A stretch of DNA of 64,000 nt from HyVt-477 sp965224605 (GCA_965224605.1 CBDCZP010000008.1:310001-374000), one strand, 5' to 3'; shown: positions 16,451 through 25,218, numbered from the stretch's first letter. Numbers and translations are program-made. The notes: a model not told the origin generated them from the letters alone.

Positions 16451-17044
16451 TTATTCGATGATAACAACTAAAGTATTAACATACACTTTATCATACAATT
16501 CACTAATTGCGTGATTAGCCATACGAATACAACCATGAGAGGCCGAACGCCCTAATCTCCATTCTTCATCAGTACCGTGAATATAAATATAACGTTGATA
16601 AGAATCGACTTTAATATGCTTGCCTTTTACTAAACTTGTGCCTTTATTGTTTCCCAGCTCTAACCCATCAAGCCATAAAATCCGTGTGGTAATCGCATCA
16701 ATATCACTAAACTGTCCGTCTGTCGTTAAGATTGTCGCTATGTTGTTTGTACTGACCCTTGCTTTAAACAACTCCCCATATTCAGCATTATCACCTATTT
16801 TTTCAGCAATACGATGTACACCAAGGGGGGTTTTTCCGCTGCCTTCTGTATTTCCAACTCCGGCTATAGCTGTCGATACGGGATAGCTATCGACAATCGC
16901 ACCCTCAATGATGTGGAACAATGTTTGCCTAAGAACTGAAACTAACAGAAAGTCATCAACTGAATTATTTTCTTTAAAGGGTTGTATTGACTGAACTATA
17001 TTTGGAATAACCGCTTGGATAACAGCATCAAGCTGACCGTTCAT
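16451..17044 (-). CDS. L,D-transpeptidase (YkuD domain)
   Basis: Peptidoglycan cross-linking or lipoprotein-anchoring enzyme with a YkuD catalytic domain. The signature is IYIHGTDEEWRLGRSASHGC followed by IRM, with catalytic Cys, His and Arg all present. At 197 residues it has no visible signal peptide, which is odd for a periplasmic enzyme; it may be cytoplasmic-looking because the true start or export route is unusual. ATG overlaps the purF stop in ATGA, so translation is coupled to a purine gene. Confidence 0.88.
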   Translation of the reverse strand: MNGQLDAVIQAVIPNIVQSIQPFKENNSVDDFLLVSVLRQTLFHIIEGAIVDSYPVSTAIAGVGNTEGSGKTPLGVHRIAEKIGDNAEYGELFKARVSTNNIATILTTDGQFSDIDAITTRILWLDGLELGNNKGTSLVKGKHIKVDSYQRYIYIHGTDEEWRLGRSASHGCIRMANHAISELYDKVYVNTLVVIIE

Positions 17045-18546
17045 TTATCAGTATCACTAAGATCTATCGCTGCATCATTTTCTCTGTCTGTTTTAGCTTT
17101 GTCATTTCTGTCTATTTGAAGTTGATTGAAATACTCATTCCCTTCACCCGTAATGTATTCACCGGTAAATACAGAAGTATCAAAATTCTGCAAATTACTA
17201 TTTCCTTCGCGAACAGAATCGATCAAATCTTCAAGTGTTTGATAAATCATCTTATCCGCACCGATAGCCTCACCCACCTCTTCATCTGTTTTACCATGAG
17301 CTATCAACTCATCAGCCGTCGGCATATCAATACCATAGATGTTGGGATAGCGAATGGGTGGCGAGGCGGATGCAAAATAAACTTTTTTAGCGCCAGAGAC
17401 TCTAGCCATCTGTACAATTTCTCTAGAAGTAGTACCTCGAACTATTGAATCATCAACTAGCAATACATTTTTACCCTCAAATTCAAGATCTATAGGGTTC
17501 AATTTCATGCGCACGGATTTTTTCCTTTCTTTCTGTCCTGGCATAATAAAGGTGCGTCCGATATAACGGTTTTTAATAAAGCCTTCGCGATACTTGATGT
17601 CCAGAGTTGCAGCAATTTCTGCCGCAGAAGTTCGACTGGTATCGGGTATGGCTATTACTACATCAATATCATGATTAGGCCACTCTTGTTGAATTCTTTC
17701 AGCCATTTTATGCCCCATCCGCATTCGTGCCTTATGCACAAAAACATCATCAATAATTGAATCAGGTCTGGAAAAATACACATATTCAAAAATACAGGTG
17801 TTATAGCGTGGGTTTTCTGCACATTGATGGGTATACACCTCGCCATCTTTAGTAATATAGATAGCTTCACCTGGCTCAATATCCCTGATCAGATTATAAC
17901 CCTGTGTCACGAGGGCTACACTCTCCGATGCAACCATATAATCAATACCATGCTCGGTTTCTTTTGCGCCATAACATAACGGCCGAATGCCATTTGGATC
18001 ACGAAATCCGACAATACCATCACGGGTAATCATTGCGGTGACGGCATAGCCACCTCTGCAACGTTCAAAAACGCCGGTGATCGCCGTGAAAATATCCTCT
18101 TTGGATACTTTATATGAATCTTGTCTTGATAACTCTTGAGCGAAAATATTCAGCAGGATTTCGGAGTCGGAATCCGTATTGATATGCCGCTTGTCCTGTT
18201 CATACAACTCATGTTTTAGTTCTTTGGCATTGGTTAAATTGCCATTATGAGCCAGCGAAATGCCATAGGGAGAGTTGACATAAAAAGGCTGAGCTTCAGC
18301 GACTGAAGAAGAACCTGCGGTTGGATAACGGACATGACCGACACCCATATTACCCTGCAAACGTTTCATATGTTTTATATAAAAAACATCGCGCACCAAG
18401 CCATTGCCACGTCGTATATACAGCCTTTTAGCGTCACTAGTAATAATACCAGCGGCATCCTGACCGCGGTGCTGAAGCACCGTTAAAGCATCATAAATAG
18501 ATTGATTTACTGGCTCTTGGCTAACCGCACCTACTATTCCACACAT
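17041..18546 (-). CDS. purF: Amidophosphoribosyltransferase
   Basis: First committed step of purine synthesis, transferring glutamine amide nitrogen to PRPP. From the ATG at 18546 the protein begins Met-Cys-Gly-Ile-Val-Gly, placing the nucleophile Cys at position 2 after Met removal; a TTG six bases upstream is therefore rejected. The PRPP-binding loop appears as VLLVDDSIVRGTTSREI. Length is 501 residues, as usual. AGG lies seven bases before the start. cvpA, the common upstream partner, is absent; a 310-base gap and the sigma-54 RNA gene lie upstream on the other strand. Confidence 0.96.
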   Translation of the reverse strand: MCGIVGAVSQEPVNQSIYDALTVLQHRGQDAAGIITSDAKRLYIRRGNGLVRDVFYIKHMKRLQGNMGVGHVRYPTAGSSSVAEAQPFYVNSPYGISLAHNGNLTNAKELKHELYEQDKRHINTDSDSEILLNIFAQELSRQDSYKVSKEDIFTAITGVFERCRGGYAVTAMITRDGIVGFRDPNGIRPLCYGAKETEHGIDYMVASESVALVTQGYNLIRDIEPGEAIYITKDGEVYTHQCAENPRYNTCIFEYVYFSRPDSIIDDVFVHKARMRMGHKMAERIQQEWPNHDIDVVIAIPDTSRTSAAEIAATLDIKYREGFIKNRYIGRTFIMPGQKERKKSVRMKLNPIDLEFEGKNVLLVDDSIVRGTTSREIVQMARVSGAKKVYFASASPPIRYPNIYGIDMPTADELIAHGKTDEEVGEAIGADKMIYQTLEDLIDSVREGNSNLQNFDTSVFTGEYITGEGNEYFNQLQIDRNDKAKTDRENDAAIDLSDTDK

Positions 18547-18738
18547 ATCCAACCTGATTCACTAAAACCGGAGAACGTATCATATCGCTTAACGCATCAA
18601 TCAGCTACGAATTTCCTACAGGGTTCAGCTATGTTTCCTGATGTTTTTCCCTGATACGTTTCCTGAATAATTAAGCCGTTAGTAAGTCGTATAAAACCGC
18701 ATGTCTTCTCATCATCAAATTGACTACTTTTGTCATAT

Positions 18739-18757
18739 TGTCACGTTGCAACTGACA
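18739..18757. promoter_or_regulatory. Candidate enhancer (activator site) for the sigma-54 promoter
   Basis: TGTCACGTTGCAACTGACA holds perfect arms TGTCA/TGACA with nine bases between, and a central GTTGCAAC palindrome. It ends 106 bases upstream of the -24 element, the normal distance for a sigma-54 enhancer-binding protein. Another TGTCA begins at 18731. Which activator would bind is unknown. Confidence 0.5.
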
Positions 18758-18863
18758 CAGTATGTAAATAATTGACATTTCCGTACCGGTTATTTTTTGA
18801 CCAATTGCCTACAAAAACACTAACCACCTGATTTTAATCATATTCTAAAATTAATAGAAACAT

Positions 18864-18879
18864 TGGCACACCCATTGCA
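18864..18879 (+). promoter_or_regulatory. Sigma-54 (-24/-12) promoter
   Basis: TGGCAC (18864-18869), five bases, then TTGCA (18875-18879): an exact fit to the sigma-54 consensus and its spacing. No plus-strand protein gene follows before 31.9 kb, so it must serve the short transcript below. Start expected near 18890. Confidence 0.8.
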
Positions 18880-18889
18880 TTAACTAAGA

Positions 18890-19252
18890 CAGCAGAGAAT
18901 GACAAACACCATTAAGAGTGAAGCATTCGAAGCTAGGTAAAACAACAGGGACAGAAAATAATAATAATAATAATATGATAAGAAATGGGCTGAAGGAACA
19001 GTTATAAACCGACCGAGACAGTAGACAGATAATAAAAATAAAAAGGTTTACGTCTTACACAACGCTTCCCCTGCCGAAAGGTGGGGGACTTATTTCTACG
19101 CATTAACCCTATATTGATTATATCAATAGAAGAATTAACGATTTTACCAGCAAGCCCCTAGAGGCGGCGATCAGAAATATATAATAATAAAAATAAGATC
19201 TCTGACGTACCTCGACTTAGTATCTTCCCTGCCTTCGGGCGGGGATTTTTTT
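18890..19252 (+). ncRNA. Candidate sigma-54-dependent A-rich small RNA
   Basis: Predicted transcript of about 360 nt from the sigma-54 promoter to the terminator at 19226-19252. Only trivial ORFs occur (13 codons at 18899, 10 codons at 18975) and neither has a good ribosome site. Three A-rich clusters fit the AAnAANAA motif bound by Hfq/Crc in Pseudomonas: (AAT)n at 18955-18975, AATAAAAATAAAAA near 19030-19044, and AATAATAAAAATAA near 19182-19196. A 9-bp GAAA-loop hairpin (19067-19088) has nearly the same stem as the terminator. This design is like the CrcZ/CrcY RNAs, which are also sigma-54 driven, but sequence homology is not claimed. Confidence 0.55.
19226..19252 (+). terminator. Intrinsic terminator of the candidate small RNA
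   Basis: TCCCTGCC-TTCG-GGCGGGGA (8-bp stem, stable UUCG loop) followed by seven T. It is oriented for the plus strand only; the minus-strand isc transcript would see no T-run. Confidence 0.9.
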
Positions 19253-19358
19253 ATTGTAGCTTTAATGACACGAGCGACTCTTAAGACTTTACTTTAAGTT
19301 TTAAATATAAGCAAGCGGATATTGTTTGCAATTATCCCATAATTCGACCTGCACTAAA

Positions 19359-19559
19359 CTAGTCTTTCTCGTCTATCCACATCATCTGAATCGCTTCCAG
19401 AATTTTCTCATTAGACTTTTCAGGATCATCAGAAAAACCCTCTAATTCAGTCACCCATTTATGTAAGTCAGTAAATCGCACATATTGAGGATCAACATCA
19501 GGATGAGATTCATCAAGCTCAATAGCTATATCCAGCACATCTGTCCATTTTAATTCCAT
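19359..19559 (-). CDS. iscX: Fe-S cluster assembly protein IscX
   Basis: Small acidic protein of 66 residues, the last gene of the isc operon. MELKWTDVLDIAIELDESHPD and the C-terminal EAIQMMWIDEKD are typical. IscX binds IscS and iron and tunes cluster assembly. GAGGAG precedes the ATG and it lies 22 bases after fdx. It converges on the small RNA gene. Confidence 0.95.
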   Translation of the reverse strand: MELKWTDVLDIAIELDESHPDVDPQYVRFTDLHKWVTELEGFSDDPEKSNEKILEAIQMMWIDEKD

Positions 19560-19581
19560 TGCATACTCCTCTGGTTAATAA

Positions 19582-19920
19582 CTAATGGTTCTCTGAAACC
19601 ATATTAATCGTATATTTTGGAATCTCTATCACTAGATCGTCTTTACCTACGAGCGCTTGACAACTAAGGCGTGAATCGGGATCAACCCCCCAGGCTTTAT
19701 CCAGATAATCTTCCTCTGTATCTGTCGCCTCTTCAAGTGAATCAAACCCTTCACGCACATAGACATGGCAGGTTGTGCAAGCACAAGATTTTTCACACGC
19801 ATGCTCTATTTCGATATCCTTCGATAATGCCGCGTCACAAATACTGATTCCCGACTCTACCTCAAACGCCGCGCCTTCGGGACAATGTTCTTCATTCGGA
19901 AGAATTATAATTTGGGGCAT
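19582..19920 (-). CDS. fdx: ISC-system [2Fe-2S] ferredoxin
   Basis: Electron donor for Fe-S cluster assembly, 112 residues. The 2Fe-2S ligands are in EHACEKSCACTTCHVYV (three of the Cys with CxxxxxCxxC spacing) and the fourth in SRLSCQALV. The opening MPQIIILPNEEHCPEGA is typical of isc ferredoxins. GAGAGC lies before the ATG. It is 160 bases downstream of hscA; that gap contains no recognisable gene. Confidence 0.96.
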   Translation of the reverse strand: MPQIIILPNEEHCPEGAAFEVESGISICDAALSKDIEIEHACEKSCACTTCHVYVREGFDSLEEATDTEEDYLDKAWGVDPDSRLSCQALVGKDDLVIEIPKYTINMVSENH

Positions 19921-20082
19921 TTAAGCTCTCCTTATCATTTAATTTATTAATCGCCAGATCGTAAATGCTCAGATTGCCTCTATTTTACTCAAGAGGTAAG
20001 GCGGAAGCGCGGAATGTATAAGCATACTTGAGCACTTTCAACACAACTATTGAGTAAAAATAGTAGGTAAGCTGAGTAGTTA

Positions 20083-21957
20083 CTAAAAATCGTCTACGTT
20101 ATGACCTGACATAGCCTCACGAACGCTACTATTCATTCTTCTTTCTACATAAAATTCAGCAGCCTTTTCCATTGCCTTGATAGCCGACTTTAGTGCTTCA
20201 CTATGCTGTGAGGTTTTTCTAACTTCAGCCAGACTATCTCTTGCCGCTAACAGTCGCTGACGTTCTTCTTCACTAAGAAATTCAGCACCATCTGATTTCA
20301 TCGCAGCTGCTAATGCTTCCAGAGACCTATCCGCTTCAACCTGTTGTTCACGCAAACTCCGCAATTCCATGTCCGCTTTCGCGTTGTCAATAGAATCACG
20401 CAACATGCCTTCAATCTCAGTATCGGTTAAACCATAAGAAGGCTTTATTTCAACTTGAGATTTTGTTCCAGTCGTTGCTTCTTCAGCCGATACACTTAGC
20501 AAGCCATCGGCATCTACTTGAAAAATTACTTTAATACGCGCCGCACCTGCAACCATAGGGGGAATATTGCGCAGCACGAATTTTCCCAGAGAACGATTAC
20601 TCTCAACGGTTTCCCGTTCTCCTTGCAAAACATGGATGGATAACGCTGTTTGTCCGTCCTTAAAAGTCGTGAATTCTTGAGCGCGAGTGATAGGGATCGT
20701 TGTATTTCGGGAAATAATCTTTTCAACTAATCCCCCCATCATTTCTAACCCCAATGACAGAGGTATCACATCTAGCAAGAGCATTTCATCATCGGGTTTG
20801 TTACCTGCCAACACATCTGCTTGCTGCGCTGCGCCTATGGCTACCACTCGGTCGGGGTCAATATCGACCAAGGGTTCTTTTTCAAAAAACTCGGCAACTT
20901 TTTCTCGCACATAAGGCACCCGTGTTGACCCCCCGACCATCACTACATCAACGATTTCATCTTTCTGAAGATCGGCATCGCGCAGTGCTCTTCGGCATGC
21001 CATAAGAGTTTTTTTAACAAGTGCTTCAATTAGATTGTTAAATGTTGCTTTATTAAGGCTGCCTTTCCACTCACCCAGACTAACCTCTATCTGATCTTGC
21101 TCAGTCAGCACTTCTTTTGCTTCTCTTGCCGCAATAAGCGCTCGTCTCAATAGCACTTGATCATCTGTGTTTTCAAGTTGCGCCTGTTGCAAAAGCCATT
21201 GAGCGATAGCATGATCAAAATCATCCCCCCCCAATGCTGAATTGCCACCCGTGGCTAGTACCTCAAACACACCTTTACTTAAACGCAAGATGGAAACATC
21301 AAAAGTGCCACCGCCTAAATCATAAACAGCGATAATACCTTCTGCTTTTTTATCCAGCCCATAGGCTATTGCAGCGGCTGTTGGCTCATTGATAAGTCGA
21401 TATACATTGAGGTTTGCCAGCTTGGCAGCATCACGGGTAGCTTCGCGCTGAGCTTCATCAAAATAGGCTGGAACGGTAATGACTACACCGGACAAATCAT
21501 CTCCCAATGTCTTTTCTGCACGCTGTTTCAATACCTTGAGAATTTCTGCAGAGGCTTCAATAGCACTAATTTCACCCGCCACTGTTTTTATTCTTGGAAC
21601 CGAGGATTCTGTGTCCACAAAATTATACGGCAAGTGTCCTGCTAATGTGGTTAAGTCTTCCGTTCCCCGTCCCATTAAACGCTTTACAGATGCCAAGGTA
21701 TTCATAGGGTCTTCTACGGCTTTGCTTTGAGCCGAGTTACCTACTTCGATGATTTGATCAGACCCACTTGGATCAACACTATAGTGCACAACAGAAGGCA
21801 ACAGATGTTCGCCATCTTCATCAGCAAGGGTGTCCGCCACACCACTTCTAAGGGTGGCAATCAAGGAGTTTGTCGTACCCAAATCAATACCTGCTGCCAA
21901 TCTATGTTGATGTGGAGCGGTACTCATTCCTGGTTCTGAAATTTGCAGAAGTGCCAT
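20083..21957 (-). CDS. hscA: Fe-S assembly Hsp70 chaperone HscA
   Basis: Specialised Hsp70 that with HscB releases clusters from IscU. 624 residues, as usual. The ATPase domain shows AAGIDLGTTNSL (residues 21-32), VYDLGGGTFDVSIL and VGGSTRVPYVRE; the substrate domain begins near residue 390 with DVIPLSLGLEMMGG. The tail lacks the EEVD-type end, as normal for HscA. A 105-base gap with tandem repeats separates it from hscB. Confidence 0.97.
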   Translation of the reverse strand: MALLQISEPGMSTAPHQHRLAAGIDLGTTNSLIATLRSGVADTLADEDGEHLLPSVVHYSVDPSGSDQIIEVGNSAQSKAVEDPMNTLASVKRLMGRGTEDLTTLAGHLPYNFVDTESSVPRIKTVAGEISAIEASAEILKVLKQRAEKTLGDDLSGVVITVPAYFDEAQREATRDAAKLANLNVYRLINEPTAAAIAYGLDKKAEGIIAVYDLGGGTFDVSILRLSKGVFEVLATGGNSALGGDDFDHAIAQWLLQQAQLENTDDQVLLRRALIAAREAKEVLTEQDQIEVSLGEWKGSLNKATFNNLIEALVKKTLMACRRALRDADLQKDEIVDVVMVGGSTRVPYVREKVAEFFEKEPLVDIDPDRVVAIGAAQQADVLAGNKPDDEMLLLDVIPLSLGLEMMGGLVEKIISRNTTIPITRAQEFTTFKDGQTALSIHVLQGERETVESNRSLGKFVLRNIPPMVAGAARIKVIFQVDADGLLSVSAEEATTGTKSQVEIKPSYGLTDTEIEGMLRDSIDNAKADMELRSLREQQVEADRSLEALAAAMKSDGAEFLSEEERQRLLAARDSLAEVRKTSQHSEALKSAIKAMEKAAEFYVERRMNSSVREAMSGHNVDDF

Positions 21958-22012
21958 AGTGTATTAATTTTTCGGGATTAGTGGGTATTAGTTTCGTGTT
22001 GTTAGTGATTTA

Positions 22013-22076
22013 GAAGTCATTAACTATCTAAAGTCATTTACTATCTAAAAATCATTAGCGATCTAGAAATCATCTA
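22013..22076. repeat. 17-18-bp degenerate tandem repeat across the hscB stop
   Basis: Three and a half units of the type AAGTCATTAACTATCTA (22013-22030, 22031-22047, 22048-22065, then a partial to 22076). The last unit contains the end of hscB and its stop codon, so the array probably grew by slippage from the gene end into the hscB-hscA gap. Confidence 0.7.
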
Positions 22077-22599
22077 AACGCTCTTCGATACTGCGGATTT
22101 CACTAAATATACGTTCGCAAAAGCGCAGCTTTTGCACGGCTTGTTTAGCAACAACGAAATCACCCTGATCGTAACTTGTCTGAAAGTCCGTTACCACGTC
22201 TAGCTTACGCGAAGTAATCATCTTCCTTATCTGATCAAGTTCTGCAAAGGGGTCATCTGCACTCTCAGCATCTTCAATTAACCCCCTGATTTCCAATTGC
22301 TGCATTAAGAAGCTTTGATCATTGGTGGTTCCTGATTCATCACTAAATTCGACACCTTTGAGTGTCAGCAAGTAGCGAGCTCGTAGGCGCTCATTGCGCA
22401 ATGTATCAGAAGCCTCATTTAGAAAACCAGTACTTTGAATGGCGATACGGCGCTCTTCATCCGTACCGTTTACAAACTTATCGGGATGTACTTGAGTCTG
22501 GAGTTTCCTAAAACTGGATGCGAGCGCATCTAAGTCAACGTTGTATTGAACTGGTAAGCCAAAGACTTCAAAATAGTTTTTAGTGAGATCAACAGACAT
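22063..22599 (-). CDS. hscB: Fe-S assembly co-chaperone HscB
   Basis: J-domain protein that delivers IscU to HscA, 178 residues. The HPDKF form of the HPD motif is at residues 38-42 within LQTQVHPDKFVNG. The C-terminal three-helix bundle contacts IscU. Start ATG at 22599, 37 bases after iscA. Its 3' end is part of a short tandem repeat. Confidence 0.95.
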   Translation of the reverse strand: MSVDLTKNYFEVFGLPVQYNVDLDALASSFRKLQTQVHPDKFVNGTDEERRIAIQSTGFLNEASDTLRNERLRARYLLTLKGVEFSDESGTTNDQSFLMQQLEIRGLIEDAESADDPFAELDQIRKMITSRKLDVVTDFQTSYDQGDFVVAKQAVQKLRFCERIFSEIRSIEERLDDF

Positions 22600-22636
22600 A
22601 ATGGAAAATATCAGGTTTAGAACTTAGCTTAAGCGC

Positions 22637-22960
22637 TTAAACTGTGAAGCTTTCTCCACATCCGCAAGCATCTTTTTCATTGGGGTTATTAAACTTGAAA
22701 CCTTCGTTCAAGCCTTCTTTGGTATAATCCACTTCTGTACCATCGAGATAAACTAGGCTTTTTGCATCAATGATGACTTTCACGTCATGCTCCTCAAAGA
22801 CCTCATCGGCCTCATCAATTTCATCGGCAAACTCGATAACATACCCCATGCCAGAACAACCCATAGTTTTTACACCAAGGCGTAAACCAACGCCTTTACC
22901 GCGCTGGTCGAGGAATTTTTTTACACGTTCGGCGGCGGCCTCTGTCATTGATATCGGCAT
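22637..22960 (-). CDS. iscA: A-type Fe-S carrier IscA
   Basis: Scaffold or carrier of 107 residues. The three ligand cysteines are in KTMGCSGMGYV (Cys35) and the C-terminal ACGCGESF pair. The MTEAAAERVKKFLDQRGKGVGLR start is typical of HesB-type proteins. It lies between iscU and hscB as in the standard operon. Confidence 0.96.
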   Translation of the reverse strand: MPISMTEAAAERVKKFLDQRGKGVGLRLGVKTMGCSGMGYVIEFADEIDEADEVFEEHDVKVIIDAKSLVYLDGTEVDYTKEGLNEGFKFNNPNEKDACGCGESFTV

Positions 22961-22994
22961 GACTGTCTATCTCTTAGTCTTTTTTTATTGCTAC

Positions 22995-23372
22995 TTACTG
23001 TTTGCTTTTGAAATCATCAATTGCTGAGCGTATGGCATCTTCCGCCAATACAGAACAGTGAATTTTTACAGGCGGAAGTTCTAACTCTTCAGCAATATCT
23101 GTGTTCTTGATTTGTGAAGCTTCATCCAATGTTTTACCTTTAACCCACTCGGTTAACAGGCTTGAAGACGCGATGGCAGAACCACACCCATAGGTTTTAA
23201 ATTTTGCATCTTTGATCACGCCATCATCACTAACCTGAATTTGCAATCTCATTACATCGCCACAAGCTGGCGCGCCGACCATACCTGTTCCTACATTGCT
23301 ATCGTCTTTATCAAACGTACCCACATTACGTGGATTCTCGTAGTGATCTACTACTTTATTACTATATGCCAT
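22995..23372 (-). CDS. iscU: Fe-S cluster scaffold IscU
   Basis: Main scaffold on which IscS builds [2Fe-2S] clusters, 125 residues. Ligand cysteines are in GAPACGDVM (Cys37), YGCGSAIASSS (Cys63) and LPPVKIHCSVLAEDAI (Cys106). The LPPVK HscA-recognition motif is intact. Start MAYSNKVVDHYENPRNVG is standard. Confidence 0.98.
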   Translation of the reverse strand: MAYSNKVVDHYENPRNVGTFDKDDSNVGTGMVGAPACGDVMRLQIQVSDDGVIKDAKFKTYGCGSAIASSSLLTEWVKGKTLDEASQIKNTDIAEELELPPVKIHCSVLAEDAIRSAIDDFKSKQ

Positions 23373-23459
23373 GATGTTATTCCTCTATAAATTTTATAGT
23401 TCAGCTCTGATTTTCATATCTAGGTTTATATATAAATATAAGGCTAAAAAGTTATTTTT

Positions 23460-24680
23460 CTAGTGAGCCGCCCATTCGACCTGACTCAAGTCTATTCCGT
23501 CTTTAAACATATCCCATAATGGAGATAAATCTCTTAATTTTTCTACCGCATCACGCGTTTTATCTATCGCATAATCTACTTCTTCAGCGGTGGTATAACG
23601 ACCGATGGTAAATCGTAATGAACTATGCGCCAACTCATCATCACGACCTATTGCACGAAGTACATAACTCGGTTCTAAACTAGAACTGGTACAGGCAGAA
23701 CCGGATGAAACGGCTAGTTCTTTAACCGCCATCATTAAGCTTTCACCTTCTACATAGTTAAAGCTGATATTGAGATTGCCGGCTACACGTTGTTCTAAAT
23801 GACCGTTGACATAAACCTCTTCCATATCTTTAAAACCTTCATAAAGACGTGTGCGCAGGGTTAAAAGACGGGCATTTTCTGCCACCATCTCTTCTTTTGC
23901 AATACGAAAAGCTTCACCCATACCAACGATTTGATGTGTAGGCAATGTTCCTGAACGCATTCCGCGCTCATGCCCACCACCGTGCATTTCTGCTTCAATT
24001 CTTACGCGTGGCTTACGTTGTACGTATAGCGCACCAATACCTTTAGGTCCGTAGATTTTATGTGCAGAAAAGCTCATTAAGTCTACTTTTAATTCAGCTA
24101 GATCAATCGGCACTTTGCCAGCACTTTGTGCAGCATCCACATGGAAAATGATCTTCTTGCTACGGCATAGCTCACCAATCGCTGCGATATCCTGTATCAC
24201 GCCGATTTCATTATTGACATGCATAATAGAAACAACCGTTGTATCGTCACGAATGGCACCTTCTAATGTTTTTATATCTAGCAAGCCATCATCTTTAGGA
24301 TCAAGATAGGTTACTTCATAACCTTCACGTTCTAGCTGACGACATGTATCTAATACGGCTTTATGTTCAGTCTTCATGGTAATAATATGTTTACCACGGC
24401 GCTTGTTAAAATGGGCTGCACCCTTAATAGCAAGGTTATCTGATTCTGTTGCACCACTAGTCCAAACGATTTCGCGTGGATCTGCGTTTACCAAGTCTGC
24501 TACTTGTTGACGCGCATCATCTACCGCATCGCCAGACTCCCAACCAAACTGGTGGCTGTTCGAGGCAGGATTACCAAAAATACCGTCTTTAGTTAGGTAT
24601 TGGGTCATTTTTTCTGCAACGCGCTCATCAACTGGGGTGGTTGCAGAATAATCAAAATAAATTGGGGTTTTAATGCTCAT
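23460..24680 (-). CDS. iscS: Cysteine desulfurase IscS
   Basis: PLP enzyme that takes sulfur from cysteine for Fe-S clusters, thiamine and tRNA thiolation. 406 residues. PLP Lys is in SFSAHKIYGPKGIGALYV and the persulfide-forming Cys in SSGSACTSSSLEPSYVL. The start MSIKTPIYFDYSATTPVD is typical. It follows iscR by 52 bases and precedes iscU by 87. Confidence 0.98.
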   Translation of the reverse strand: MSIKTPIYFDYSATTPVDERVAEKMTQYLTKDGIFGNPASNSHQFGWESGDAVDDARQQVADLVNADPREIVWTSGATESDNLAIKGAAHFNKRRGKHIITMKTEHKAVLDTCRQLEREGYEVTYLDPKDDGLLDIKTLEGAIRDDTTVVSIMHVNNEIGVIQDIAAIGELCRSKKIIFHVDAAQSAGKVPIDLAELKVDLMSFSAHKIYGPKGIGALYVQRKPRVRIEAEMHGGGHERGMRSGTLPTHQIVGMGEAFRIAKEEMVAENARLLTLRTRLYEGFKDMEEVYVNGHLEQRVAGNLNISFNYVEGESLMMAVKELAVSSGSACTSSSLEPSYVLRAIGRDDELAHSSLRFTIGRYTTAEEVDYAIDKTRDAVEKLRDLSPLWDMFKDGIDLSQVEWAAH

Positions 24681-24732
24681 TCGTTTCTTTTGCCTTAATA
24701 CTTAAATGCTTAATATAATACTGAGAGATATT

Positions 24733-25218
24733 TCAAAGATTAGTGGTAATGATGGGTTGTTCGAGTTTTTGCTCTAATTGTTGTTTATCCTGAAGCATAG
24801 CTACCGATAAAACATCGCCACGCTCTTTCATATCTTGTAATGAGATGTCAGATAAAAAACCCTGAATCTGCTTACTTAAATCCATCCAGAGATCATGCGT
24901 TAAACAACGCTTATCCTTGCCCTCACAATTACGTTCACCACGACAACGGGTTACATCTACATTTTCATCAACCGCTGCAATAATGTCTGAAATCGAAACA
25001 TCCTGAGGATCACGACCTAGATGATAACCACCACCCGGTCCACGCATGCTTTCAACCAAGTTGTTTTTGCGCAGCTTGGAGAACAATTGCTCTAAATAAG
25101 ACAGCGATATTTCCTGACGATCCGAAATTTCAGCTAAAGATACCGGACCATCATCACCATGCAAAGAAAGATCCAGCATTGCAGTCACGGCGTATCGACC
25201 CTTTGTGGTCAGCTTCAT
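24733..25218 (-). CDS. iscR: Fe-S cluster regulator IscR
   Basis: Rrf2-family repressor of the isc operon, 161 residues. The winged helix opens with MKLTTKGRYAVTAMLDLSLH; the cluster ligands are three Cys in RCRGERNCEGKDKRCLTHD with the matching His. In its [2Fe-2S] form IscR represses its own promoter through type 1 sites; such a site overlaps the promoter just upstream. Confidence 0.97.
   Translation of the reverse strand: MKLTTKGRYAVTAMLDLSLHGDDGPVSLAEISDRQEISLSYLEQLFSKLRKNNLVESMRGPGGGYHLGRDPQDVSISDIIAAVDENVDVTRCRGERNCEGKDKRCLTHDLWMDLSKQIQGFLSDISLQDMKERGDVLSVAMLQDKQQLEQKLEQPIITTNL

Noticed and set aside
18975..19007. Ten-codon ORF in the sigma-54 transcript as a small protein gene
   Set aside because: No ribosome site in the AAT run before it and far too short to support.
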